Notes: generated by a model from the sequence alone, not told the origin. Shown: positions 1 through 12,420, counted from the first letter of the stretch. The stretch is DNA of 64,000 nucleotides from Elysia chlorotica (GCA_003991915.1 RQTK01000001.1:845737-909736), one strand, 5' to 3'. Translations and numbers: made by a program.

Positions 1-490
1 ATGATCAATTTTTTCTACCATTCAGTCTTTGAGGCTGCCATTAATGTTAGATGAATTTAACTAGTATTTATTACTATATCTATATTCCATTCCTTATATA
101 ACCTTCAGTTGTTTTCATCTTGATCGAAAAAGGGAATAAATAAATTATTACATTTAAAGATCATGAAATAAAAATCTTTACAAATATGTAGAAATGAACC
201 CCATGTGTACATGTGACTCCAATGTGAACTAAATCTAGATATAAGTCCCACAATGTTGGGTGGTGACGTGTTATTACATGAGATTATGTTCACCTCTTTT
301 TCAGCTTAAGTTTCTCGTGACCTGACCCTCTACACCATGGTGCCAACATCCTTAGAAAAACGTTGCCCGGGGTGTATGATATAGAGATAGATTCAATGTC
401 ATGCTTTTTTAACGAGCCCCTCGAGTGTAATTTTGTTGTTGTTTATTTTGTTTGTTTTCTTTGTTTTTGTTTTTTATAATTGGAATGTAT
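1..490. other. AT-rich DNA, no gene recognised
   Basis: This is AT-rich, non-repetitive sequence. The longest open frame (minus strand, 105-293) has no recognisable domain and no coding-like composition. A T/G-rich low-complexity stretch lies at 430-475. Confidence 0.6.
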
Positions 491-534
491 ATCTCTTAAG
501 TCCGCCGTATAGGATCCCTCAGGGGAAGATAAAG

Positions 535-571
535 AGACGTTAAACCTGGAGAGAGAGGGAGGGAGAGCGGA

Positions 572-618
<47 letters not shown>

Positions 619-653
619 TTCTCTATCTCTGTCTCTCTCCGGGTTTAACATCT
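535..653. repeat. Foldback element with GA/TC stem
   Basis: The left arm at about 535-567 begins AGACGTTAAACC and continues into a GA-rich stretch. The right arm at about 631-653 is TC-rich and ends GGGTTTAACATCT, which is the left arm's reverse complement with one mismatch. The interior is a (TC)n microsatellite (about 571-629). The whole segment could fold into one long hairpin. Its ends (GACGTTAAAC) resemble the tails of SINEs elsewhere in the window, so it may be two SINE tails meeting head-on rather than a separate transposon. Confidence 0.5.
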
Positions 654-949
654 CCAAATTCTAATGTTCTTTTTTGGGGGAAATGGAGGAATTTAAAAAA
701 AGGAAGCGTGTTACATTGAAACTAGTTTTTGACAGGTGCAAAAAGATTATTTTGAAGACTCGAATATTAATAGAAATAAAAATTTATTATCACCTTCGGG
801 ACTGTTTCCCTTTTTTTTTTATTTAATTGCCGATACAATGATTTTAAATCGACGCTTTAAATTGATATCGATCGTAAAAACTCTAAAAATATTAGTTTTA
901 TCAAACCTCTTCTTTGATTTTGATATTTTATTAAAAAAAGTTGCTAGGC

Positions 950-1850
950 TGAAGACTACACTGGACAAGAGACTCCGAGATGAGCAGGCAGGCTTCCGTC
1001 AAGCTCGTTCGTGCACAGACCACATAGCTGCCATGCGCATCCTCATCGAACAGTCACTGGAGTGGCAGACCCTTGTTTGCAGTGTCTGTTAACTTTCAAA
1101 AAGCATTCGACAGCGTCGACCGAGATGTCATCTGGAGACTGATGTACCACTATGGCTTTCCACCAAACTTAATCACTATAATTCAACAATTTTATAATGA
1201 CGCCACTTGTCAAGACATCATGATGGTAAACTAATAGAACTCTTCAACGTGAAAACTGGCATCCGCCAGAGTTGTTTGCTATCACCGACGATCTTCCTTA
1301 CGGTAGTTGACTGGGTTATGCTAAATCAACTACATGCAAAAGGACTGGTATCCAGTGGACCTTCATGAGGCAGCTGGAGGATCTTGACTTTGCAGACGAT
1401 ATCAGCCTTCTCTCACAAAGACAACAAGACGCACATGAGAAACTATATCGTGTGTCAGAAGAAGTCAGAAAGACTGGACTCAAGATAAATATTGGATAAA
1501 CTGAGGCCATACGAATCGATAACAGACAGGCAGACCCACTGCAGCTGCATCAGGAAAACATTAAAGAGGTTGACAAGTTTTATTATCTTGGCAGTGTTGT
1601 AAGTAAAGACGGGGGACAAATACGAGGACATCAGATGCCGAATCAATAAGGTCCGATACGCTTTCAATACCCTAAGACCAAACTGGAGGTATACAACTCT
1701 GTCTGTACGACACACGATCCGGATCTTCAATACCAACGTGATTACTCTATGGCTCAGAAACATGGCGCGGTAACAAGACCAACAGCCATAAACTACAATC
1801 ATTCACCAATAGGTGCCCCAGAAACATCCTCCTTAGCGTTTATCAAAGCA
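950..1850 (+). pseudogene. Broken LINE reverse transcriptase
   Basis: This is a remnant of a non-LTR retrotransposon reverse transcriptase, the enzyme that copies LINE RNA into DNA at the insertion site. Motifs appear in the correct order but in shifting frames: RLRDEQAGFRQARSCTDHI (from about 975), KAFDSVDRDVIWRL (about 1100-1140), a NVKTGIRQSCLLSP block (about 1245-1290; the usual RQG is RQS here), the catalytic FADD within LEDLDFADDISLLSQ (about 1375-1420), and the C-terminal FYYLGSVVSKDGG (about 1577-1615). At least three frameshifts and in-frame stops (1090-1092, 1229-1234, 1497-1499) break it, so it cannot be functional. The endonuclease domain and 3' end are absent or unrecognisable. 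The clade is not certain from motifs alone. Confidence 0.85.
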
Positions 1851-1859
1851 TGGAAGAAT

Positions 1860-2465
1860 TAGTGTATCTCTCAATAAAATCTATTAAATTTTTAAGTTGT
1901 GTCTAATACTGAAGAGACAAATTTTGAGCAATAGCACAGTTCAAATATATCTGTAATATTTCAGCTGTGTCCATCCAACAATCCCCAGGATTTTGTGGGT
2001 TCCCAGCTAGTTAATGTAATGAAATTGAGCTATCTTATTAAAATCTTTATTATACAGAATACACCTATCGGTTACTTGGTTTTGTTTTATAATATTTTAT
2101 ATTGTGGATTTATTCTACTTTGCAATGACCATTTAGCATTATCTACTTCGATCGATCTTTGCATAAAAAAATCTAAATCTAATTTTTGCTGATAGGCATT
2201 TAAATAGAGGTAAAAAGGCGCACAACGTTGCAAAAACATTTTAAAAACATCTTCAAACATGATTTCATTATTCGAGCGTAACACTATTATGAAGCCTAAT
2301 TAATATTTGATGGATTCCATGGCTTTTCACTAAGCAGTATAATTTATCGTGAAAGATTATGGAAAATATTGATGGATTTAGATGTGTCGCAATTTTATTA
2401 AAAAAGATACTGGCACGCGAATGTTGACGGGTCCTTAAGAGTAATATATATATACATGTATACAC
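1860..2465. other. AT-rich DNA, no gene recognised
   Basis: This lies between the LINE remnant and a GA microsatellite. Short ORFs on both strands show no motifs. It may include untranslated LINE sequence, but nothing identifies it. Confidence 0.5.
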
Positions 2466-2468
2466 ACA

Positions 2469-2470
2469 AA

Positions 2471-2526
<56 letters not shown>
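2469..2526. repeat. (GA)n microsatellite
   Basis: This is a nearly perfect GA dinucleotide array of about 58 bases. ORFs through it translate to Arg-Glu or Leu-Ser runs and are not genes. Confidence 0.95.
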
Positions 2527-2530
<4 letters not shown>

Positions 2531-3187
2531 AAACGGTATGTGTTTGACGACATAAAGGCGGCAATTTGGCATAGTTCACAGCTGATCCTTAGCAAGATTT
2601 TTATGTTGACCTTTTGTTTTCAGCTAATCAAAGGTTTCCAAAATACAAAATAAAATATTCCTTTCTGTCTTTCTGAAGCCCAAATTGCGACTTTCAAAAA
2701 ATAAGACGCTGCGGTGGTTAGTGAAAACGTCAACATTTATAACTCACCAGAAATAAACATTGAGCCTCATAGAGGAAAAACCAAAATATCTGTAAAGACC
2801 AACAAGTATTTTTCCCTCTGCCGTCTGAGGGGAATGAAGCTTTTGCCTTATAAAAGAAAAGTCGAAGTCTTTACAGACATTTGGGTCTGTTTCTCTCTAA
2901 CTTGCTTGAAATTCAATTCAGCGAAAACTGGGTCTTATAAAGTTAATGGATTCGATTGAGCCACCTGCTCAGACTTTCTGGCCAACTGAACTTTTAACTG
3001 GTTCTTTCCATTGGACTCACACACAAATCGAAATATCTCTTACATTTTATTTTGATCTACAGTTTGAATGTTACCTGGATCGAGGCTTTCTTAGGAATGA
3101 TCAGAGTGAACAAATTTTAGCGTAAAAAGTGTAACAGTGATGTATCTCTCATATATCATTACGAGAGTTAGTTCAGATTGAAACGTA

Positions 3188-3350
3188 GGGTCGGTGTCAG
3201 TTGAATGTGACCGGCTGAGACAGGAGTCATGGTATCCCCGCCCTGTCTCGTGTGTGGCAGCACATACAATTGTCAGACGTCCGTCTTGGGGCCCGTACAC
3301 AATATAGCCTATATAGTGCTTATGTTGGACGTTAAAACCAACTCAACTCA
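3188..3350 (+). mobile_element. SINE, 5'-truncated copy (family A)
   Basis: This copy starts at GGGTCGGTGTCAGTTGAATG and ends in GGACGTTAAAACCAACTCAA. It matches the body and tail of the full-length family A elements at 17188-17463 (+) and 51123-51388 (-) but lacks the tRNA-like head. Family A is a tRNA-derived, non-autonomous retroelement copied by LINE enzymes. ORFs crossing it on both strands are the SINE, not genes. Confidence 0.8.
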
Positions 3351-3980
3351 TCTCAGCCTAGTACTCAGCCTACACTGCAGTAATGACAAACGATCTAACT
3401 GTTCCTACTTTTTAATTGTATAATTTACTTGGACTCTAAATGCAAATGTTTGTCTACTTCGGTGACTTTGCCTGCTATTTTTGGAAGCCTTTCACCCGGA
3501 TGGATCATGAGATGTAAGTAACTGTCATTGGATTCGGACACGCTATTTTTCGGCTGAACATCCATTGCATTACCAGAGATTGTAAAATAGTGAGAGGTTT
3601 CACGGCGAGAATTGTGAGTATCTGTGTTACGATAAAAAGGCGGTTGTTTCCTTCTTTAAACCTTAATATACACTCAGTCTGAACTTTATTCAATCAACCG
3701 CCTTAATCTCTATAAAGAAAAAGAGTGAGCACGCGTCACTTTAGCTCCCCGCATCAGAAGCACCGTGCATGCGAGCTCTTTTTGTGAAACGTCTCATTGA
3801 GTTTATAGTTTTCACCTGGGTAAAAAATATTGGGTGTTTTTAAGTAAGATAATAGTGAGGAATTATTTATACTTTTGATCTATAAAGTCTACATCCTTGA
3901 ATGAAGCTCCAGCGACACAATGAAAGAAATTTGATGATAAAAATGTTCACCCAAATAATGATTCTTTAATATAATAATAC
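3351..3980. other. AT-rich DNA, no gene recognised
   Basis: This is unique-looking sequence between the SINE and the first tandem duplication. No coding or RNA signature is seen. Confidence 0.5.
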
Positions 3981-4736
3981 ATAGAACATGTTTTCTGGTT
4001 GTTTTAATATTAACACTTCTAAGTATCGGAAAAAAAACATTTTAGAATTTAAGGACAAATAATTTTCAGACTTTCAAGGTTAACCCATCATGAATTCACG
4101 AAAGACTTTTAAACAAAGACGTTTGAAGTTTAATTCTCCTCGGGTGAACTTTTCGTCTGTAGGTCGCCACCTAGAAGATTACGGGATCACTAGTCTTGAT
4201 CTTTATTCCGAAACATTAATGATGAATGTAGCTAACGAGTATTGAGTACTGGGTAATTGTTGATTCTGTTTTGGTTTGTAATTTAGTGGGTCCCTAAAAT
4301 GTATTTGAGAAATAAAAAAGTGATGTGTGCCATTTTCATATAGTTGAATATCTAGCTAGTAAGTAAAGCATAGACGATGTCGTAGGGGCAACGGCCTTAG
4401 GTTTCCAAAATTATGTTGACTATATAAGTATTTTTTGCTGGCAAGTTTTTAAATTGAGTTCCCTTGAAACATTTGATTTGTCAACTCATACCTTTTAGTT
4501 AAGAGGGCAACAATTTTAGTCTCGCAGTCCGGAAGTGAGCAATATTTGTGCCCCAATAAAGATTGAGTGGTAGAACAATGACAGAATCACCGGAAAATTT
4601 TTTTGTGTGTGTTTGAATTAAGAATAAGGATGCACATAAATAATTTCCATAAGTCAAAGACATGTGTTGCATGATCTAAATAACCTCGCGACTCATTGGT
4701 ATTGAAACGTGATAGTAAACTGTAATATGCAAAGAC
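3981..4736. repeat. Tandem duplication, first copy (0.75 kb)
   Basis: This begins at ATAGAACATG and is repeated from 4866. Compared with the second copy it carries small extra segments, for example about 22 bases near 4560 and about 8 near 4290. No gene is recognised inside. Confidence 0.85.
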
Positions 4737-4865
4737 AAAGGTTTGATGTCCAACATTTGCGCAAACACACAAATCCTGTCACGTTTCTTGTTGCTGCTGT
4801 ACTATTATTATCAATCACACACTATGTGTTAGTGGACGTTTATCATTTGTTTTTACGTAGTGCGA

Positions 4866-5653
4866 ATAGAACATGTTTTCTGATTGTTTTAATTTTAACA
4901 CTTCTAAGAATCGGAAAAAAAAACATTTTAGAATTTAAGGACAAATAATTTTCAGACTTTCAAGGTTAACCCATCATGAATTCACGAAAGACTTTTAAAC
5001 AAAGACTTTTGAAGTTTAATTTTCCTCGGGTGAACTTTTCGTCTGTGGTCGCCACCTAGAAGATTACTGGATCACTTGATCATTATTCCGAAACATTAAT
5101 GATGAATGTAGCTAACGAGTATTGAGTACTGGGTAATTGTTGGTTCTGTTTTGGTTTGTAATTTAGTAAAATGTATTTGAGAAATACAAAAGTGATGTGT
5201 GCCATTTTCATATAGTTGAATATCTAGCTAGTAAGTAAAGCATAGACGATGTCGTAGGGGCAACGGCCTTAGGTTTCCAAAATTATGTTGACTATATAAG
5301 TATTTTTTGCTGGCAAGTTTTTAAATTGAGTTCCCTTGAAACATTTGATTTGTCAACTCATACCTTTTAGTTAAGAGGGCAACAATTTTAGTCTCGCAGT
5401 CCGGAAGTGAGCAATATTTGTGCCCCAATACAGAATCACCGGAAAATTTTTTTGTGTGTGTTTGAATTAAGAATAAGGATGCACATAAATAATTTCCATA
5501 AGTCAAAGACATGTGTTGCATGATCTAAATAACCTCGCGACTCATTGGTATTGAAACGTGATAGTAAACTGTAATATGCAAAGACATGTGTTGCATGATC
5601 TAAATAACCTCGCGACTCATTGGTATTGAAACGTGATAGTAAACTGTAATATG
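4866..5653. repeat. Tandem duplication, second copy, with nested 75-bp repeat
   Basis: This is colinear with 3981-4736 at an offset of 885 bases at the start and about 849 near the end because of indels. At its 3' end a 75-bp unit is itself duplicated (5504-5578 and 5579-5653). Since 75 is divisible by three, a minus-strand ORF shows a 25-residue repeat, but no family is recognised and it is probably not coding. Confidence 0.85.
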
Positions 5654-5880
5654 CAAGGAAGAGGGGAAAAAAGTCGTAAAAATATGACTTTTCTCTCATA
5701 GCTACACCTCTCTTACCTTTTTCAGTCGAGAATCATTGTCTTTGCTACGTGCATGTTTGTTTTGATTGTTGTTGTTTTTTTAATGATTTTACACATTTTG
5801 TCTCGGGAACGGCGATTTTTTTTTGTTTATAAATTCTTCTATTTTCCTTTTTTTTATTTCACTATGCAGGCATTTTTTAT
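5654..5880. other. T-rich spacer
   Basis: This is T-rich low-complexity DNA between the duplication and a GC-richer block. No gene is seen. Confidence 0.5.
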
Positions 5881-6290
5881 AATCTCGTGTACGATGAGGG
5901 CAGTTCATTTGGCGCGAGGGCTTTGCTCGTGGCAGTTACAGCTTTTTCTCTGTCTATATCGCCCATCGCATTCACATTAAGACGGTGCCGTTCCATTGAC
6001 GCACGCAGCTGTATCAGCATCGGGCCTGGCAGCAGGCATGGGAATAGGAGCAGCCTGTGGTCATGCATAGACCTTAAGGACGAGTCCCTACAAAGTCCCT
6101 GGGAAGAAGGTCAAGTGTTAACGAGAAGTCCTGGGGCCAGTGACTTTACCAGCACATCGACCTCATGGGATCGCGGGATCGCTCACTCATGCCCAGGCAA
6201 CACAATTTACCCAATAGAATCAATAGACAGACAAAGCTTGGTCTTTCACGAGCTTAACCTGTGCCACCAAGCTTAGAAAGCAGGGGAAAG
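5881..6290. other. GC-richer island of unknown origin
   Basis: This block of about 400 bases is clearly more GC-rich than its surroundings. It is open over 129 codons on the plus strand (5887-6276) and over a shorter stretch on the minus strand. Another plus frame reads a small-residue-rich peptide containing SASGLAAGMGIGAACGHA (about 6015-6068) before a stop. No family is recognised and no clear splice sites flank it. It could be a decayed gene fragment, a processed copy or an unclassified transposable element. Confidence 0.35.
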
Positions 6291-8204
6291 AGAAGGAAAG
6301 AGAGATGGAGATGGCGAGAGATAAAGTGGGTAGACGAATGGCTATACAGAAAGAAAAAGAAAGAGTATTAACTACATAGAATGCATTTACAAAGTCTAAG
6401 TACGTTTAATATATATCACCCTGATCCACTAAATCCATAAGATCGCTTGGGTTTAATGAAAGAAATTTAAATTCATGATGAAAGAAAGATGACCTCCAAG
6501 AGCTTAGCGTAAAAAAGTAAGAACACGTAGACAGATCAGCGGAAGTTTGACATGGCGCCGGATTAATCAGCGGTTCTCACCTAAAAGACTTAAAATATTA
6601 CAGAAAAGTTGGCCACTGCCTGGACCATTTTTTGTTTTGGTTGTTTGTTTGTTTTTTTGCACTTCACTGCCAGGAACTTAAGATTGAGATGTTAAATCAG
6701 ACGTATCTGTGACTGACTAACCCTAGCTTTTCAGCGAGGTGTTTTTAATTTTAAACAGCTATGAAACTTCGGAATGATCTGAACATTATAATTACATTTG
6801 CTGTATTTATGGTTTAAGTTATATCTGTTGTTTTTTTTTACAACATTATTGAACTTAATTGTTTCAATTTGATTTATTTATGTTGTTCTAGATGTGTTAG
6901 ATCTAAGAATCGGGATTGTAGATCAGAATTTACTAAGATATTACATTTTGTATAGAATTAACTTTAAACTCAATGCAGGCTAACCTTCTTATAATCCCAT
7001 GTCATCACAAAGTAATGTTTTGTTTTATACCTAAGAATCATAACCTAATCTCCTAAATGTAGAGATGGAGGCCCGTTTGTTTTACAGTATCCTAAGTATA
7101 CCTTTTTAAGCCTCATAATTATGGTTTTCTAATATTTGTTATGTATATTTGATATTTGCAGTCCTGTAGTTATCCATTTAATTGCAAACAACACTAAAAT
7201 TGCATCTTAGATTTCACAAGCCTGCTACCAATTCCTTGGACATTATTCATTCGGGATAAGTTGGCTAATAGAACCAATGAGAAATCGTAGAAATGACGAC
7301 GACTGGGTGGACTGCAAAGCAATCAATACAAATCGATTACCAGATGGACAGTGTATAACTTTGTCTTTTCTGAAACGTTCTGTCCTTCTAAATATATCTC
7401 ACTACATAACATGTTCAGAGAAGACTATTTGAGTCAAAACCAACAACAGTAACACTATTTAGTACAATTTTCGTACTACTTTTGGTCTTCTTTTTCTTAA
7501 CAAAATTTCAAACAATGTAGTCTTTTGATTATAATGTATAGATATATGTTTATCCTCTTATCGAAACATAAATTCTCACTTCAATACTAGTTTCATATAT
7601 TTACAGCTATTATGGTCAATTTTGGATACACATCTTAGCTTGTGATTGCCAGCAGTTCGTGTCAATTAATCTTGCAGTGTCATTACTAGGGGTTCCATAC
7701 CGACAAAAATATTAATTATTTTTATTATTGTTACTATTCTGTTGGAGCAATGTATTGGTCCATCTAACCTTTACCCGTCATCCAAAAAATGTGTCATATA
7801 GGGAATGAGATTCCTCATGAAAACTAGAGGAAGCCCCATACCAGTGTCTTCTCATTTTAATTCTCTGTTAGAAAATTATAGATCAAACGTTGATCTATTA
7901 CATTATCCCTAATAATTTTTTAGGCAGAACAGTATGAAAACAAGTTTATATTCATAATAATGTTTTGTTTTCGGGTTGCTTTTAAACTTAGAAAATGTGT
8001 GGATCTTTTTATATTAACTTTTAGTAGCTAAAGCTCTTACAAAACTGTGACATTTCACTTTTAACCTTTTTTACTTTTTAAAATAGATGGACTACGTCAC
8101 TACTTGTTTTACCAAAAATGTATAATTTTACAAAATAATGTTTTTCTTTGATGTCTGTTTCACGTTAGCAGTTTAGATATTTACGACACAGGAAAGAGAG
8201 ATAG
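6291..8204. other. AT-rich DNA, no gene recognised
   Basis: Nearly 2 kb without a long ORF, tandem repeat or recognisable mobile element on either strand. Confidence 0.6.
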
Positions 8205-8380
8205 ATGACGGGGAGTGTGAAAGAACAAGGTGAAGAGAGAAAGACAGAGAGAGAGAGAGAGACAGACAGACAAAGAGACAGAGACAGAGACAGAAACAGA
8301 CAAAGAGGGGGGAGAGAAACAGACGGACAGACAGAAAGAGACAGGCACAGACAGAGTGAGAGACAGAAAGATAGAAAAAG
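8205..8380. repeat. GA/GACA-rich array
   Basis: This is an imperfect purine-rich array mixing GA and GACA units. The ORFs through it (Arg/Asp/Glu-rich or Leu/Ser/Val-rich) are repeat translations. Confidence 0.9.
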
Positions 8381-8803
8381 GGTAGTTTCGAGAAGGCTGT
8401 ATCTCTATTGATCCAGATGGCATCATTTTATTTTCAAGACAAGCATTCCTAGCAAGGTTATAAATCTGCCCTTGTAGAACAGGACAATCGTTAAATTTCC
8501 ATGTGATTACAATTATGTAATTGTCACAAGTAAAGCCGATAGATATTCAATATAGGACCATTTAAATCACAAAATATAGCAAAAAAACATTGAAGATGGG
8601 CGAGTCTAAAATACGAACGCCAACATCCATTCCAATTACATGTAATATAGAAAAGGGAGTATAGATTATCTGCCTTTCTACCCCCTCTTCTATCATCCCC
8701 ACGACGTTCTCATGAATCACCCAACCGAGTCTGATTCATTTTAGCTCTGCTCGTTTTATTTTTAAACGCATGTTCACAAGTGATGCATGTTCAGTTTTCA
8801 GTG

Positions 8804-8949
8804 ACGAAGAGAAAGAATGAGATATAGAGAGAGAGTGAGAGAGAGGGAGAGAAAGTGAGAGAGGGAGAGACGGTGAGAGTGGGGAGAGAGAGAAAAGCAG
8901 AGAGACAGAGAGAGTGAGAGTGGGCAGAGAGACAGAGAGAGCGAAAGTG

Positions 8950-8980
<31 letters not shown>

Positions 8981-8985
8981 AAAGG
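8804..8985. repeat. Imperfect (GA)n array
   Basis: GA-rich array interrupted by GT, GGG and GCA. Poly-Leu/Ser ORFs on the minus strand are artefacts of it. Confidence 0.9.
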
Positions 8986-9220
8986 AGCAATCATAATTAG
9001 TTAGATGATGACAGCTATCTCGTCTTTGAATAGTGAGGCTTCCGGCTAACGCGTTCTCTCTCTCTCGATTATGCCCTTCGAATATAGTGGGTCGACAGAA
9101 TCACAATCAAGTTTCACCTTACCGGTAAGGCTCATTTAATTTATAAATTATCATCTTGATTCCTGTACTCTTAGCCCTGTAAGGAAAAGTCCTTATCGCC
9201 GTAGTAGATGCTAAACAGAT

Positions 9221-9222
<2 letters not shown>

Positions 9223-9270
<48 letters not shown>
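9223..9270. repeat. (GA)n microsatellite
   Basis: Perfect GA repeat of about 48 bases. Confidence 0.95.
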
Positions 9271-9272
<2 letters not shown>

Positions 9273-9723
9273 CCATAGAAGTACAGCATTGCGCGCAATA
9301 TGCTTATAATTATCTTTAATGGTCGATTGTAAAAAAAAAAAAAATTAAAAAAGAAAATATCATTCACTACCTAACTTAGTATCAATTTCACACTGACAAA
9401 CTTGATTAACTCCACTTTGTGATAGTTTGTGCCTTGGTAAGTTCTCACTGTTTGCCTTTGTCGTGTTGTTTAATTTCTTGCTTAAATATGACCAAGCGCT
9501 TATTTCATAGTACACTACAATCTCTATCTTTTGTTCTTGTGTTCATGTTTTCGAATTACGTTTTCACTTCCAACCCCTTTGCGCTATTTTTTTTTCAACT
9601 ACTAAACCATACTATACCCTCTCCTTGCGCATTGGTGCTTTTTTTTTGGACATCACATGACTAGAATAAAAGGGTATGACTTTTTAACACAAAATTGGGT
9701 TTGGTTTGGTATGTCTGATTCTC

Positions 9724-9862
9724 AGCGTCCAAAGGCAGCGACTTAATATTATCGAGGATGGGTCTCGAGATTAACGTCTTAAAATTCCACTTGATGCATT
9801 ACACAGACAAAGCAGGGAAATCAATACCTCTGTCTCAGCCAGTCACATTATACTGAAATTGG
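9724..9862 (-). mobile_element. SINE body fragment (family A)
   Basis: The reverse complement contains CAGTATAATGTGACTGGCTG, GAGACAGAGGTATTGA and a degraded AAGACGTTAATCTCGAGACC block. These align in order with the body of the other family A copies. It has no tRNA-like head and is more diverged than most, so it is an older copy. The overlapping plus-strand frame from 9859 is not supported as a gene. Confidence 0.65.
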
Positions 9863-10290
9863 AAAAAGTATTAGGGAACAAGGCGATTCAATTGCAGAGT
9901 TTTACCTCTGTGCTCAAGTTAGAATCTGACACCATTGTTTACGATGGACTGCGTATAATAGTACACTATCACCTAAATTACGTGTCATTCTATCCACCAA
10001 ATATAACTAAACATGTATGTCTTCTTTTTAAATACGGGCTTAGGAGGAAGTCCATAGATCAAGTAGCATCCAATTATTTAATTTAATTTGTATTTCAATT
10101 TTTAAAAATGTTTCCATAAAAATGTCTATTGCGAGTTGTGTCCAAATTATATTTCCCTCAAAATGTTACCAATAAAAAAGAAAAAGTAATAACAGATAAT
10201 AATGATTGTATGCGCATTATATCCAGTGCAACCTATGATTTGGTTGACATCTTCACAGACAATCGAAGAGGTCATTCATAATTATATTAT

Positions 10291-10395
<105 letters not shown>

Positions 10396-10406
10396 GACAC
10401 GACAGA

Positions 10407-10466
10407 CAGAGATTGGTAGATTAAGTACAATAAGAAAAAGTGCAACGGTAAAAAGCTAAAGAAATG
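10407..10466. repeat. Microsatellite-linked repeat, copy 1
   Basis: About 60 bases starting GAGATTGGTAGATTAAGT and ending AGCTAAAGAAATGCA. The same sequence recurs at 16196-16256 with only a few differences. Both copies directly follow GACA-rich DNA on the same side, which suggests the microsatellite is part of a mobile element. Confidence 0.75.
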
Positions 10467-10866
10467 CAGAACTTTTACAGGGAAGTTCAACTTCAATTAT
10501 GTTTCTCATATTTCAACAGTTATTCTTATTACCCACAAGATTTATTTATATACTCTTTTGTTCAAGGAAGTAAGAGTAGAATTTTACCGCTGAGTATCCA
10601 AGTCTGATAGTCGTAGGAACCAAATTACACAGGAACCTTACTCACTTTTAAAGCTTCTCATTTCGGAAGGGAAAGGCGTAGGTTTAACCTTTCCTTCAAC
10701 TTGTCTTAAAATGGACACTTTATTTCCTCGAATAGTCAAAACAATAAGAAGAGCTCAAGAATGGGATCCTAGAAAACGCCCTCAGCATTCATTAGTAAAG
10801 GTAAAGACTGATAATTATTGTGGCAGTGACGTTGTGCCGCGTATTGTAAAAATAGTTTTCATTCAT

Positions 10867-10985
10867 TGTGTGAAGTTGTTGGTGTTGTTATTGTTGCGGT
10901 TATCGTTGTTGTTGTTGTTGTTGTTGTTGTTATTGTTGTTGTTGTTGTTGTTGTTGTTGTTATTGTTGTTGTTGTTGTTTTTGTT
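10867..10985. repeat. (GTT)n microsatellite
   Basis: Long GTT array with a few ATT interruptions, followed by a GGT-rich stretch to about 11030. The poly-Leu, poly-Val and poly-Thr ORFs here are artefacts. Confidence 0.95.
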
Positions 10986-11139
10986 ATTTTGATGTTCTTG
11001 TTGGTAATGGTGGTAGTGGTGGTGGGCTTTTGTGTGTGGTTTTTTGTTTGTGTTTTATTAATCTTACAGAAAAATTGGGTAAGGATTATTACAAACACAA
11101 AAGTATCAATACAGAATCTTTATACCCATGGGCAGTAAA

Positions 11140-11700
11140 CACATAGAGAAAATAGATATAGGCGCCCAACTTAAGTTCTATTCAGGTGCCTTTGTCAGGA
11201 GTTTCGATCTATTTTCTTTTTATACTTATTACCCTAGATGTAGTTGGAGTACAAGTCTTAATAATCGTATAACCTAACTAAAAGAAGGCCAGAGACTGTG
11301 GGCTCTTGTCTTTAATGGACTCCATTAAGTTTAAGGGCAATCTAAAGAATCATAGAATCATAAAAATGTTTTATGCCTAAAATAGCAACTTTTCTGCTCC
11401 TTCTGCACCCAAAGATAGTGCCTTGAAATTCATTTAAACTGCTTGATTTGAGATATCGTGTAACTAAAAATAACTGTGTCGCATTAATTATGAAACATCG
11501 ATCTAGAAAATTTTTAGTTTATAAAAAGCATATTTTTTGTTAAATAGGTAAGGTTTATAAATTAATTCTTCCTGTTTTTGAAACATCGGTGGCTTTTACT
11601 CCTAGAGGTGGAAGGGGCGCCAAAAGGGAGCTATAATTAAGCATAGACCCTAGGCATGGAGTGATGAGAACGATTAGATGAGGGTAGAAAAAAGGCATTA
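11140..11700. other. AT-rich DNA, no gene recognised
   Basis: Unique-looking sequence with no coding or RNA signature. Confidence 0.5.
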
Positions 11701-11702
11701 AA

Positions 11703-12060
11703 AGCGAGAAAGAGAGAGAGGGATAGAGAGACAGAGACAGAGACAGAATAGAGAGACAAAGAGACAGGCAGACAGACAGACAGACAGGAAGACAGATAAA
11801 GAGACAGACAGAGACAGAGAGAGAGGGAGAGAGACAAAGAGACAGAGACAGGCGCACAGATAGACAAGCAGACAGACAGTCAGGGCGAGGCGTGAAGACA
11901 GACAGACAAACAGATCGAGGCATACAGGTAGACAGACAGACAGTCATACAGAGTGACAGACAGACAAACACATAAATGTATAAAGAATGAGAGGGAGAGA
12001 GAGACAGCCATACAGACGGGTAGAGGAATAGACAGAGACAGTGAGATACACATACTGAAG
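11703..12060. repeat. Imperfect GA/GACA array, about 350 bp
   Basis: One of the longest purine-rich arrays in the window, mixing GA, GACA and GGCA/TACA variants. The 138-residue minus-strand ORF across it (Cys/Leu/Ser/Val-rich) is a repeat translation. Confidence 0.9.
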
Positions 12061-12364
12061 TAGTAAGAGAGGGCTAATTATGACTGGCGAGTATTGGTAG
12101 AACTGGGTCTTTCTTCCTATCCTATCAATACACTACTCGAAGTCTTCTTAGAACACCCACCCCATTGACGAGTCGTACAAGAGGCGCAGTCTCGCAAAGC
12201 TCAGTTGTGCTGAGGACTAGCAAGTCCCAGCTGTCAACTTCCATGAATGTATTCTATACGGGTTCAGATGTAACAAATCTCAGCGCCGCGTCCAAAGGTT
12301 TCCTGAACACCACTCCTGTCCAATCTACTTGTGCCTAGACTTCGAAGGCGCATCGTTTTGTATT
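12061..12364. other. GC-richer unclassified block
   Basis: Non-repetitive and richer in GC than the flanks. No frame stays open for long on the plus strand, and the minus-strand ORF continues into the GTT array. It may be the unique part of a repeat whose other end is the (GTT)n array. Confidence 0.3.
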
Positions 12365-12420
12365 GAATCCGACACAATCGTGTCTGTGGTTTGTACAGAA
12401 ATCTATCAGTCTGGTTGACG

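Noticed and set aside
4587-5699. Minus-strand ORFs with a repeated 25-residue block
   Set aside because: The repeat is the 75-bp DNA duplication, which stays in frame by length; no domain and no evidence of expression.
10711-11138. ORFs with long poly-Leu, poly-Val or poly-Thr runs
   Set aside because: They are translations of the (GTT)n array and its GGT-rich flank; both strands stay open because the unit is three bases long.
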